Positions 1 through 6,330 of a stretch of 7,027 nt of DNA are shown here, piece by piece. How positions within the stretch are numbered: position 1 is the first letter of the stretch; every line of letters starts with the position of its first letter. Both the position numbers and the translations under genes were made by a program. The notes beneath the pieces are model-generated. The model did no database searches and was not told the origin of the DNA. It worked only from the letters and a program-made list of their open reading frames with translations. The DNA is from Moraxellaceae bacterium. GTDB taxonomy: Bacteria > Pseudomonadota > Gammaproteobacteria > Pseudomonadales > Ketobacteraceae. The stretch lies in NCBI GenBank assembly GCA_002402125.1, contig NVVG01000139.1:1235-8261 (forward strand), written 5' to 3'.

Positions 1-200
1 GCTATTAACACAATAACAAGGGCGTCACCGACGACTTCTGGCATACCCATTGTTTTAACCACAACATCTGTCAACGGTTGGATCAGATTTGTAACAACAT
101 TAAACAACCATTTAAACGCACCCAATAAAATGGTAACGGGCAATAAGACTAATATGCCACCTAACAGGGCCTTTCCGATAAAAGCTTTTAGCTTTTCCAT
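1..200 (-). CDS. DUF502 family membrane protein (N-terminal part, cut by window edge)
   Basis: Reading down from ATG at 200-198, 66 codons stay open to the window edge, so the C-terminal part is missing. The visible protein starts MEKLKAFIGKALLGGILVLL and continues with a hydrophobic helix (about residues 8-30), a short amphipathic linker with NLIQPLTD, and then a Pro/Glu/Gly turn leading into a second hydrophobic segment. This layout (short basic N-terminus, a GG-I-LVLLPVTI helix, then a 'glycine-rich turn plus hydrophobic' second helix) is typical of DUF502 inner-membrane proteins, whose biochemical role is not established. A purine-rich GAGAGAG stretch lies about 7 nt before the start. The start is only 32 bp past the lysS stop with no terminator between, so it is probably the third gene of the prfB-lysS operon. 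The family call rests on pattern recognition of a fragment. Confidence 0.75.
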   Translation of the reverse strand, partial: MEKLKAFIGKALLGGILVLLPVTILLGAFKWLFNVVTNLIQPLTDVVVKTMGMPEVVGDALVIVLI

Positions 201-232
201 ATTTTAACTCTCTCTTAATGTATAACGTAAAA

Positions 233-1750
233 TTATTCAGATGTTACTTGTGGTCTCATATGAGGAAACAATATAACGTCACGAATGGATGGTGAATTGG
301 TAAACAACATAACTAAACGATCAATACCGATACCTTCTCCCGCAGTGGGTGGCATCCCGTACTCCAATGCTGCAATATAATCGGCGTCGTAATGCATCGC
401 CTCATCATCACCAGCATCTTTCTCTTCAACCTGACGCATAAAGCGCTCGGCTTGGTCTTCTGAATCGTTCAACTCTGAGAATCCGTTGGCAATCTCTCGT
501 CCGCCAACAAAGAACTCAAAACGATCCGTCACAAATGGGTTGTCATCATTACGACGCGCCAATGGTGATACTTCAGCTGGGTATTCTGTAATAAACGTTG
601 GGTTCATCAAACGATGCTCAACAGTTTTCTCAAAGATCTCGATTTGAATTTTACCCAAACCATAGATATCTTTCAGCGGAATACTCAACCCTTGTGCTAC
701 TAGTTTAGCGCTATCAATATCACTCAGTTGTTCTAAGGTAATATCTGCATTGAAGTGTAATATTGACTCGATTATTGTCATTCGATCAAATGGCTTACCA
801 AAATCGAAGGTATCCTCGCCATACACAACTTCTGTAGTACCTAGTACATCTTGCGCTATTGTTCGTAGCATTTCTTCCGTCAATACCATCAAGTCATTAT
901 AATCGGCGTACGATTGATAAAATTCCACCATGGTAAACTCAGGGTTATGTCGAGTAGACAACCCTTCATTACGGAAATTACGGTTTATTTCAAATACCCG
1001 CTCAAACCCACCCACCACAAGACGCTTCAAATATAGCTCTGGCGCTATGCGTAAAAACAGCTCCATATCTAGGGCATTGTGATAGGTTGAAAATGGACGA
1101 GCCGTCGCTCCACCAGGGACCACTTGCATCATTGGTGTTTCTACTTCCATGTACTTACGGTCGAGAAGGAAACGACGAATGCCCTCCACGACTTGAGTCC
1201 GCACCCGAAAAGTTTCGCGTACGTCTTCATTCATAATAAGGTCAACGTAACGTTGACGATAGCGCATTTCAGTATCGGTTAGACCTTTGTGTTTATCGGG
1301 CAGGGGTCGAAGTGCTTTAACCAAGTGATGTTCAACTACGATGTCTACAAACAGATCACCTTTACCTGAACGCTGCAAGGTACCTTCAATACCAACAATA
1401 TCCCCCAGATCCCAGGTTTTAATATCGACCAATACTTCTTTTTCTAATACTTTGCGGTTCACGTATAACTGGATACGTCCCGTCATATCTTGAATTTCTA
1501 AGAACGCTCCACGGTTACGCATAACACGGCCGGCAACTTTTACTGGAATCGCTAATTCTTCTAATTCTGGCTTGGTAGTTTCTTTGTATTTGTCTTGCAA
1601 GTCCTGACAAAACTGGTCCCGGCGAAAACTGTTGGGATAGGCGTTACGTTTCTCTTTAATGCTATTTAACTTGGATCGACGCTCTGCAATCAGTTTGTTC
1701 TCATCTACTTCGACTTCAGATGGGCTGTTGCCCTTGTTTTCGTTTGCCAT
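233..1750 (-). CDS. lysS: Lysine--tRNA ligase, class II
   Basis: This cytoplasmic enzyme charges tRNA-Lys with lysine using ATP. The protein is 505 residues from ATG at 1750, the same length as E. coli LysS. An upstream in-frame TTG at 1774 would add eight residues, but the ATG has a GAGAGA ribosome-binding stretch about 9 nt upstream and matches family length, so I prefer it. The N-terminal charged helix and OB-fold anticodon-binding domain cover about residues 20-145 ([16 protein letters not shown]). The class II catalytic core follows: motif 1 near 191-220 ([15 protein letters not shown]), motif 2 near 257-275 (RNFRNEG...RHNPEFT) and motif 3 at about 473-490 ([11 protein letters not shown]). 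The substrate-pocket stretches [14 protein letters not shown] and NGFSELND are intact. It lies 33 bp after prfB, the same gene order as in E. coli, and probably shares its transcript. Nothing suggests damage. Confidence 0.97.
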   Translation of the reverse strand: MANENKGNSPSEVEVDENKLIAERRSKLNSIKEKRNAYPNSFRRDQFCQDLQDKYKETTKPELEELAIPVKVAGRVMRNRGAFLEIQDMTGRIQLYVNRKVLEKEVLVDIKTWDLGDIVGIEGTLQRSGKGDLFVDIVVEHHLVKALRPLPDKHKGLTDTEMRYRQRYVDLIMNEDVRETFRVRTQVVEGIRRFLLDRKYMEVETPMMQVVPGGATARPFSTYHNALDMELFLRIAPELYLKRLVVGGFERVFEINRNFRNEGLSTRHNPEFTMVEFYQSYADYNDLMVLTEEMLRTIAQDVLGTTEVVYGEDTFDFGKPFDRMTIIESILHFNADITLEQLSDIDSAKLVAQGLSIPLKDIYGLGKIQIEIFEKTVEHRLMNPTFITEYPAEVSPLARRNDDNPFVTDRFEFFVGGREIANGFSELNDSEDQAERFMRQVEEKDAGDDEAMHYDADYIAALEYGMPPTAGEGIGIDRLVMLFTNSPSIRDVILFPHMRPQVTSE

Positions 1751-1783
1751 GGAATGCTGTCTCTCGTTTAACAAATGCTGCTT

Positions 1784-2879
1784 TTACAAACCGGCTTTTA
1801 AGCTAGCTTCAATAAAGGTATCGATGTCACCATCCAGGAAATTTCCTGTGTTACTGGTTTCAACGTTGGTTCTAAGATCTTTAATACGCGATTGATCCAA
1901 AACATAGGATCGAATCTGACTACCCCAGCCTATATCAGACTTGCTGTCTTCAAGGGCCTGCTTCTCTGTGTTTTGCTTTTGCATCTCAAATTCATAGAGC
2001 TTTGCCCGCAGCATCTTCATCGCTTGCGCTCTGTTTTTATGTTGCGAACGATCGTTCTGACATTGCACAACTATATTAGTCGGTAAATGCGTTAATCGTA
2101 TGGCTGAATCGGTTTTGTTTACGTGCTGACCACCCGCGCCGCTGGCTCGGTAGGTATCAGTTCGAACGTCCGAAGGGTCAATTTCAATTTCAATATTGTC
2201 ATCCACCTCGGGTGAAACAAATACCGATGAAAATGATGTATGCCGACGATTACCGGAATCAAACGGGGATTTACGTACCAAACGATGTACACCGGTCTCT
2301 GTTCTTAACCATCCATAGGCGTATTCACCTTGATAATGGATAGTCGCACTTTTGATTCCTGCCACATCACCAGAAGAGGCTTCGATTAACTCAGTCTTGA
2401 AACCCTTACGCTCACCCCAACGTAGATACATCCGCAATAACATCTCTGCCCAATCTTGCGCTTCAGTACCACCAGAACCGGCTTGGATATCAAGGAAACA
2501 ACTGTTTGCGTCCATATCACCAGAAAACATCCGGCGAAATTCTAGGGCGGCAACCTTAGATTCAACTTCCGCCAATTCTGCCAGAACATCATCGACAGTG
2601 CCTTCATCGTCTTCTTCAACCGCCAGTTCAAGTAAACCATCGGCATCTTCGATTGCAGTAGAGATAGAATCAATACCCATTACCACCGATTCTAGCGTTG
2701 CACGCTCTTTACCAAGCTCTTGTGCGCGTTCGGGCTTATTCCAAATCTCAGGATCTTCTAGTTCTAGAGAAACTTCAGCTAATTGTTCACTTTGGCCGTC
2801 GTAGTCAAAGATACCCCCTCAACGCAAGGGTACGCGCTCGAAGGTCTTTAATATGGGTAACAATTGGGTTGATTTCCAT
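1784..2879 (-). CDS. prfB: Peptide chain release factor 2, with programmed +1 frameshift
   Basis: RF2 recognises UAA and UGA on the ribosome and triggers hydrolysis of peptidyl-tRNA. Translation starts at ATG 2879 ([20 protein letters not shown], then RGYL), meets in-frame TGA at 2807-2805, and must slip +1 to continue as [12 protein letters not shown] from GAC 2806-2804. The joined product is 364 residues; the E. coli protein is 365. The stop-codon recognition motif SPF is at about residues 204-206, and the peptidyl-transferase motif GGQ at about 249-251 within [17 protein letters not shown]. The residue corresponding to E. coli position 246 is Ala, the common form, not the Thr of the K-12 laboratory strain. 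The start is preceded only by a weak GAG about 11 nt upstream. Automatic gene calling that ignores the frameshift would report a shortened protein from a GTG near 2686. It is the first gene of the operon with lysS. Confidence 0.97.
2804..2820 (-). promoter_or_regulatory. RF2 autoregulatory +1 frameshift site
   Basis: On the minus strand the sequence reads AGG GGG TAT CTT TGA C. An internal Shine-Dalgarno-like AGGGGG (2819-2814) sits three nucleotides before the slippery CTT (2810-2808), which is followed by TGA and C. This matches the well-studied E. coli prfB site. When RF2 is scarce the ribosome pauses at TGA and slips forward, making more RF2. When RF2 is plentiful, translation ends after 24 codons. 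The zero frame upstream and the +1 frame downstream are both open and encode conserved RF2 sequence, which confirms the shift point. Confidence 0.96.
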
Positions 2880-2900
2880 TTGGAACGAAGCTCTTAGCGA

Positions 2901-2940
2901 TGAATTTAGGTGATTTTGGCTAATTTTAAGCGATTTTAGG
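2901..2940 (-). repeat. Four imperfect 10-bp tandem repeats in the prfB leader
   Basis: Plus-strand 10-mers follow each other without gaps: tgaatttagg, tgattttggc, taattttaag, cgattttagg. Each carries a run of three or four T (A on the prfB-sense strand), with runs centred near 2906, 2915, 2925 and 2935. The block lies between the presumed promoter and the prfB start codon, about 20-60 nt upstream of the ATG. A-tracts spaced one helical turn apart usually curve DNA. In the RNA it would be an unstructured A-rich leader. A function is inference only. Confidence 0.55.
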
Positions 2941-2962
2941 CCATATAAAGCCGAAGGCGCGT

Positions 2963-2968
2963 ATTCTA
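2963..2968 (-). promoter_or_regulatory. Possible -10 element of the prfB-lysS operon
   Basis: On the minus strand TAGAAT is followed by a GC-rich ACGCGCC discriminator, a form often seen before housekeeping genes of gammaproteobacteria. It would start RNA near 2956, giving a leader of about 77 nt. No good -35 hexamer sits at 17 bp (the sequence there is TATATC), so either the promoter is weak or activated, or the call is wrong. Confidence 0.35.
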
Positions 2969-3003
2969 CCCTATTTTACAGGCAGGATATACAGCTCACT
3001 AAC

Positions 3004-3021
3004 AGTGATAGAAAGTGATAG
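3004..3021. repeat. AGTGATAG direct repeat, 10-bp period
   Basis: Two exact copies of AGTGATAG (3004-3011 and 3014-3021) are spaced one helical turn apart. They lie about 50-65 bp upstream of the presumed prfB transcription start, in the non-coding stretch 2880-3118 between prfB and the TerB-like gene. An activator site is possible but unproven. The rest of that stretch shows no gene or clear terminator. Confidence 0.35.
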
Positions 3022-3118
3022 TTTGGAGGTCAGTAGTGGCTATTTTATGTACTGCCCGATACCCGTTTATCGAAATGGGAGCCGACGGAGGGGATTGTGC
3101 GCTCGCTTCCCGTGAGAT

Positions 3119-3508
3119 CTAAAAATTCTTAATGTAATCTAGACATTGAACTTCTAGATCCGCCACTTCACCATCAACATCGGAGATCTCTTGGGCAATC
3201 TTTTTCGCTAGTGCCCTAGCCTCTTTAGATTCAATATCATCCATTAACCCACCCAGGTATTTTAAGTAACCGTCGATAGGCCCATCAAGTACCTGATTGA
3301 TAGTTGGAATAACTCGTTTCTGGAAAACAGTAATATCAATAGAAGAGTTCCATTCCAGAACACTTAGAAAATTGTTTATATATTCTTCTTCATCCAATGT
3401 AATACGGCCATCCACTTTATAAAAGAAAGTTGCCAATGCGACTAATGCTTCGCTATCTTTCTGATTGCTTTTCATATCACCAACCAAACTGTATATACTG
3501 TCAAACAT
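3119..3508 (-). CDS. Small TerB-like acidic helical protein
   Basis: This is a 129-residue predicted cytoplasmic protein without signal peptide or membrane helix. It is rich in acidic residues and predicted helices. Two similar acidic segments stand out: KVDGRITLDEEEYI (31-44) and DVDGEVADLEVQCLDYI (110-126). The hydrophobic helix before the first (ALVALATFFY) followed by DG-x-I-x-x-x-E is the pattern of the TerB / tellurite-resistance-B-like fold, where the acidic residues bind metal ions. Members outside ter operons have varied and mostly unknown roles, so tellurite resistance is not implied. No other ter genes are nearby. The start has a good AGAGGA ribosome-binding site 6-7 nt upstream. 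It lies 23 bp after the binding-protein-like gene and is probably co-transcribed with it. Confidence 0.6.
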   Translation of the reverse strand: MFDSIYSLVGDMKSNQKDSEALVALATFFYKVDGRITLDEEEYINNFLSVLEWNSSIDITVFQKRVIPTINQVLDGPIDGYLKYLGGLMDDIESKEARALAKKIAQEISDVDGEVADLEVQCLDYIKNF

Positions 3509-3531
3509 AGGAGTTCCTCTTACAGATCTTG

Positions 3532-3900
3532 CTAACGATATTTATCATGAATTTCTTGATAGGTTCCATTGTCCTTTAGAACTCGTAAGTAATGATTAAA
3601 ATCCTCACGATCTTCCCGATAAGCGCAAGTTAAAGCGCCGATTACCTCCCCACGACGTACATGAGACAACACCCGCTTCCACGGTAAAAACCTGACTTCC
3701 ACTGTATAGCCCTGTAGGGAAAATGCTTCCTGAATCACTTCGTAATCAAACCCTCTTAACCCGTCAGTGTCTTCAGCCATCTCATAAGAAGGATAATGTT
3801 CCGCAGCAACCACAAGAGTAGCACCGCTTTGTGCATAAGCATTGCCAATAACTGTCACCAATATTGCTATTAATAGTTTTCTCACGTGGAAACCTACCAT
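3532..3900 (-). CDS. Internally shortened periplasmic solute-binding protein (SBP_bac_3-like)
   Basis: The 122-residue product has a Sec signal peptide (RKLLIAILVTVIGNAYA, cleavage expected near residue 23). It then matches the first lobe of the extracellular solute-binding family 3: VVAAEHYPSYE, LRGFDYEVIQEAF, VRFLPWKRVLSHVRRGEVIGAL, YREDRED. After residue 100 it jumps straight to FNHYLRVLKDNGTYQEIHDK, which resembles the last helix of the same family ('F-x-x-x-L-x-x-L-x-x-D-G-T-Y-x-x-I-x-x-K-Y'). Complete members are about 240-260 residues, so roughly 120 central residues, including lobe 2 and much of the ligand site, are absent while the frame is kept. It may be a decayed gene or a minimal variant. 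A GTG at 3885 is an alternative start with a TAGG stretch upstream. The TerB-like gene follows 23 bp downstream. Confidence 0.7.
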   Translation of the reverse strand: MVGFHVRKLLIAILVTVIGNAYAQSGATLVVAAEHYPSYEMAEDTDGLRGFDYEVIQEAFSLQGYTVEVRFLPWKRVLSHVRRGEVIGALTCAYREDREDFNHYLRVLKDNGTYQEIHDKYR

Positions 3901-4058
3901 TATCTATGCAACTCTTTGGGGTACACTCCAGCTATAGAACACGCAGATTTTATGCCACAAAACTATCCTGAATAAATACAGCAACCTGCAACTTATAAAC
4001 AAATGTTATTGTATTAAGCTTCGACATCGAAACCTAATTAACCCTCCACCCTAAGCGC

Positions 4059-4114
4059 CAACTATCTACAACTCAATAATCGTTACATTTCTCGCATTTC
4101 ATTCAAGATAGTTG
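4059..4114. repeat. 9-bp inverted repeat in the divergent intergenic region
   Basis: CAACTATCT (4059-4067) is exactly complementary to AGATAGTTG (4106-4114), with 38 bp between the arms. The right arm overlaps the likely core promoter of the chalcone-isomerase-like gene. It could be a pair of half-sites for a regulator, or chance. The region 3901-4176 separates two divergent transcription units and otherwise holds no gene that I can see. Confidence 0.35.
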
Positions 4115-4139
4115 ACGGGCATAATCGCAATCAAAGAAT
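4112..4139 (+). promoter_or_regulatory. Possible promoter of the chalcone-isomerase-like gene
   Basis: TTGACG at 4112-4117 (five of six to the -35 consensus) is followed 16 bp later by AAGAAT at 4134-4139 (four of six to the -10). An alternative -10, CATAAT at 4120-4125, has no good -35. Either would give a leader of about 30-50 nt before ATG 4177. Confidence 0.35.
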
Positions 4140-4176
4140 CAACATAGGCCAAAAACACCTTATAGGAGTATCCATT

Positions 4177-4737
4177 ATGAGGAAAATATCAACTTTAATA
4201 TTCGCTTTACTCATAAGCATGCAATTGTCTGCAATGGAGATTGGCGGTATTGATATGCCTAACACCATGACTGGAGAAGGTTACACACTTGAATTAAACG
4301 GTGCGGGCATCCGAGATAAGTTCTTCATGGAGGTCTATGTTGGTGGGCTTTATTTAAAAAACAAAACAAATAACGCCCCGGATATCATCAACGCGAACGA
4401 ACCTATGGCGATTCGTTTACACATCACCTCCAATATAATTACAAGCAAAAGGATGCGAAATGCTTCAATAGAAGGTTTTGATAACGCTCTAGATGGCATA
4501 AAAGACGAGTCTTTACAGACCAAAATAAATAGTTTCTTGGCGACCTATACCGAAAAAATTAAAAAGGGTGATATTTTCGAGATGATATATACACCAAACA
4601 AAGGTGTAGACATATTCAAGAATACCGTTTTCATAACAACTATTGACGGTTTCAGCTTTAAAAAAGCATTATTCGGCATCTGGCTCTGCAATACCCCACC
4701 CCAAAAGAGCCTAAAAAAGGGCATGCTTGGCGACTAA
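4177..4737 (+). CDS. Secreted chalcone-isomerase-like protein (Chalcone_3 type)
   Basis: The 186-residue protein has a short signal peptide (KISTLIFALLISMQLSA, cleavage near residue 19-20), so it is probably periplasmic. It then follows the bacterial chalcone-isomerase-like pattern: IDMPNTMTGEGYTLELNGAG (25-44), IRDKFFMEVYVGGLYL (45-60), the strand AIRLHITSNI (78-87), a central helix with SIEGFDNAL, and the family ending FKKALFGIWLCNTPPQKSLK (161-180) with KGMLGD. Bacterial members share the fold of plant chalcone isomerase but are not known to make flavonoids; their role is unclear and binding of fatty acids or other lipids has been suggested for the fold. The usual acidic or glycine residue after GIWL is Cys here. 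TAGGAG about 8 nt upstream supports the start. It appears to be a single-gene unit, with no clear T-rich terminator directly after it. Confidence 0.8.
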   Translation: MRKISTLIFALLISMQLSAMEIGGIDMPNTMTGEGYTLELNGAGIRDKFFMEVYVGGLYLKNKTNNAPDIINANEPMAIRLHITSNIITSKRMRNASIEGFDNALDGIKDESLQTKINSFLATYTEKIKKGDIFEMIYTPNKGVDIFKNTVFITTIDGFSFKKALFGIWLCNTPPQKSLKKGMLGD

Positions 4738-4801
4738 CCAAACAACGTTAGGTAATTAACCAATTGTAATTAATACCATTTTTAAAAGCGTAATTGTTTA
4801 C

Positions 4802-4830
4802 TTTTCAAACTAAATACTTCACGTCATAAT
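4802..4830 (+). promoter_or_regulatory. Possible promoter of the 250-residue orphan gene
   Basis: TTTTCA at 4802-4807 (four of six) and CATAAT at 4825-4830 (five of six) are separated by 17 bp. Transcription would start near 4837 and give a leader of about 78 nt that contains the hairpin at 4847-4871. Confidence 0.4.
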
Positions 4831-4846
4831 TAGCACCAATCAAAGA

Positions 4847-4871
4847 AGGCCATATTCGATGAATAGGGCCT
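4847..4871 (+). ncRNA. Hairpin in the leader of the orphan gene
   Basis: AGGCC (4847-4851) pairs with GGCCT (4867-4871) and TATTC (4853-4857) pairs with GAATA (4861-4865), with one A-G mismatch between and a GAT loop. It is followed by AGTTCTT, not a clean T run, so it is a weak terminator at best for the upstream gene. It could equally be a leader structure of the gene at 4915, 44 nt downstream. Confidence 0.45.
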
Positions 4872-4914
4872 AGTTCTTAACAAGAATAATCATTACTTTA
4901 TTGGGGCATGTATT

Positions 4915-5667
4915 ATGAGTGTGGGTAGCAAGATTTGGGGTGTATACAATGACATAGATCGAGGCCTTGATAAATCTAACGTGAACATGCACGTCTGGGG
5001 TAATCACAAAAGCATTCACTCGTCTAACCAAAAGCACAGTGACAATGGCATGTTAAAGTCCCTTGCCAAAGGCACCGCTATGGTAGGTAGCTCTGCATTA
5101 ACCATTGGCACAAAAACCCCTGGGTTGACCGCCTTAGCGGTAACAGCTGCAACCGGCGGAACTATCGCACTATCCGCAACAGGCATTGGGGCCGTTGCTG
5201 TAGCGGGTGCCTATGCTGTGGGCAACTCTGTTTTGGCCGGTGTTTCCGTATACAAGACCCATAACCACATTAGTAATCTAGAGGACCTATTGCACAAAGG
5301 TAATCACAAGTGTGATGGGAACCGGTGGGATCACGGTGCACTGTTGATGACCGTTTTACCGTACATTATAAACAAAAAGAAAACCAAATTACGCCGTAAA
5401 AGCGAAGAAACTGTGCCTGTATTAGGCGGCATGTTCACTACCGCAGAAACCGGCATGAAGAGTATTTTTAAACGTCTTAGCGGTACCCGAGGTGTAGCAC
5501 GCCATCATAATGCAGAGATTTTGACTAAACATCTAGTCACCTGCAACTGTGGTCTCGCCGAAGGTATTGTCGGTGAGCTTTGTGGCACATTAGAAATGGG
5601 AAATATTCGAGCAATGGACAGCAATGAGGCGGGCTACTGGATATTTAATAAAATGGCGTCCATGTAA
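4915..5667 (+). CDS. Unrecognised 250-residue protein with a Gly/Ala-rich hydrophobic stretch
   Basis: I do not recognise the family. The N-terminus (1-45) is polar and rich in His, Asn and Ser (MHVWGNHKSIHSSNQKHSDN) and has no signal peptide. Residues about 55-112 are a long small-residue hydrophobic stretch (LTALAVTAATGGTIALSATG, then IGAVAVAGAYAVG), enough for one or two membrane passes and resembling glycine-zipper hairpins. A basic patch follows (KKKTKLRRK, 154-162), then a soluble C-terminal region with HHNAEILTKHLVTCNCGLAE (197-216) and four Cys in total (133, 210, 212, 224). Proteins that insert a hydrophobic hairpin without a signal peptide include some contact-delivered toxins, but no secretion or immunity gene is visible, so this is only a suggestion. 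The start has only a weak GGGG 9 nt upstream; no better start exists nearby. It has its own probable promoter and a strong terminator, so it is a stand-alone unit. Confidence 0.8.
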   Translation: MSVGSKIWGVYNDIDRGLDKSNVNMHVWGNHKSIHSSNQKHSDNGMLKSLAKGTAMVGSSALTIGTKTPGLTALAVTAATGGTIALSATGIGAVAVAGAYAVGNSVLAGVSVYKTHNHISNLEDLLHKGNHKCDGNRWDHGALLMTVLPYIINKKKTKLRRKSEETVPVLGGMFTTAETGMKSIFKRLSGTRGVARHHNAEILTKHLVTCNCGLAEGIVGELCGTLEMGNIRAMDSNEAGYWIFNKMASM

Positions 5668-5670
5668 ATA

Positions 5671-5691
5671 TAGACTTCAATATTGAGTCTA
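5671..5691 (+). terminator. Small hairpin directly after the orphan gene
   Basis: TAGACT at 5671 and AGTCTA ending at 5691 form a six-pair stem over a CAAT/ATTG interior with one extra T, beginning 3 nt after the stop codon. GCCTTTTC follows. It may protect the 3' end or terminate weakly ahead of the main terminator. Confidence 0.4.
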
Positions 5692-5732
5692 GCCTTTTCA
5701 GCATAACTTCCAAGACAACCATAAATACATTT

Positions 5733-5772
5733 AGCCCGTACCGCTCCTTAGCGGTACGAATAGGGCTTTTTT
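5733..5772 (+). terminator. Strong intrinsic terminator of the 4915-5667 gene
   Basis: GTACCGCT (5738-5745) and AGCGGTAC (5750-5757) form a perfect 8-bp stem over a CCTT loop. An outer AGCCC/GGGCT stem (5733-5737 with 5763-5767) surrounds it with a GAATA bulge, and six T follow (5767-5772). The T run is on the plus strand only, so it acts for the plus-strand gene. It also sits in the gap between the converging units. Confidence 0.9.
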
Positions 5773-5778
5773 GACTTG

Positions 5779-6234
5779 TTACATGCTGGATTCCGCCTCC
5801 TGATTTTCATTATTATCAACGACAGTTAAAACCAAACCTACCAAAAATAATACGCACCCAGACAAGACCGCTGGCCAAGGTGGAGTAGCGTTAGTAATGG
5901 TAGATACATGGTAGGTTGCTATTAAGGTAGGCAGGTACTCAGCAATGCCAATAATGGGTATAGCCCAGTAAGACCACCTTCTACCTTCTCTAAATGGGAT
6001 TGCCAACAAAATCACAATAGCCAAGGCACAGGCTAAAAAACCAGCCCCCTCGGTTCTCATCATCCCAAGGTAAAGAATCTTTTCATTTGCTCCGACATTT
6101 ACCCAAGAAGTTTGAATTATATCCGAATGATAAGGCATGAATTCATTGCCAAAAACATAAAGACATCCTATTCCGATCATGCCAAGCACATTGATAGAAT
6201 AAAATATAAGTGCAATTTTCAGTCTAAAAATCAT
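5779..6234 (-). CDS. Small four-helix membrane protein, family not recognised
   Basis: The protein is 151 residues from ATG at 6234. A TTG at 6273 would add 13 polar residues, but the ATG has AAGGG about 6 nt upstream and places the first helix at the N-terminus, so I chose it. Four hydrophobic segments are visible: about 6-28, 60-79, 88-110 and 120-139. The first loop (29-59) is probably outside and holds FGNEFMPYHSD. Loop 2 is short and basic (FREGRRWSYW), as expected on the cytoplasmic side. The C-terminal tail is acidic (DNNENQEAESS). PPWP precedes the last helix. No catalytic motif is seen. It is the second gene of a minus-strand pair, 96 bp after the gene at 6331-6732 and separated from it by a stable hairpin. 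The function is unknown. Confidence 0.75.
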   Translation of the reverse strand: MIFRLKIALIFYSINVLGMIGIGCLYVFGNEFMPYHSDIIQTSWVNVGANEKILYLGMMRTEGAGFLACALAIVILLAIPFREGRRWSYWAIPIIGIAEYLPTLIATYHVSTITNATPPWPAVLSGCVLFLVGLVLTVVDNNENQEAESSM

Positions 6235-6266
6235 ATCTGCCCTTTTTTTGTTTGCATGTAACGTCA

Positions 6267-6295
6267 AGCGCAAAAGACAGCACGTCTTTTACGCT
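6267..6295 (-). ncRNA. Intercistronic 12-bp hairpin between the two membrane-protein genes
   Basis: Read on the minus strand, AGCGTAAAAGAC pairs with GTCTTTTGCGCT over a GTGCT loop. Eleven Watson-Crick pairs and one U-G wobble make a continuous stem. On the plus strand the wobble position becomes a C-A mismatch, which suggests that the minus-strand RNA is the functional form. No U run follows, so it is not a standard terminator. It ends about 33 nt before the ATG at 6234. Confidence 0.6.
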
Positions 6296-6330
6296 CAGCA
6301 CTCACTAAAATCACAAACCTATAAGTTACT

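Noticed and set aside
1659..2913. Several plus-strand open frames inside prfB and the start of lysS (1659-1895, 1892-2086, 2352-2804, 2698-2913)
   Set aside because: They lie antisense to strongly conserved genes, and their Ser/Arg/Leu-rich composition is what complementary frames of real genes give.
3040..3118. Terminator after the TerB-like gene
   Set aside because: Only a four-pair GGGA/TCCC stem with a large loop is present and no T run follows on the minus strand.
4751..4778. Two GTAATTAA copies after the chalcone-isomerase-like gene
   Set aside because: They are short and fully A/T-rich in an A/T-rich gap; they do not form a good stem and are probably chance.
4738..4800. GTTAGGT at 4747 as an integron attC core site
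   Set aside because: No matching RYYYAAC partner or attC-like imperfect stem is found at a suitable distance, and none follows the other small genes.
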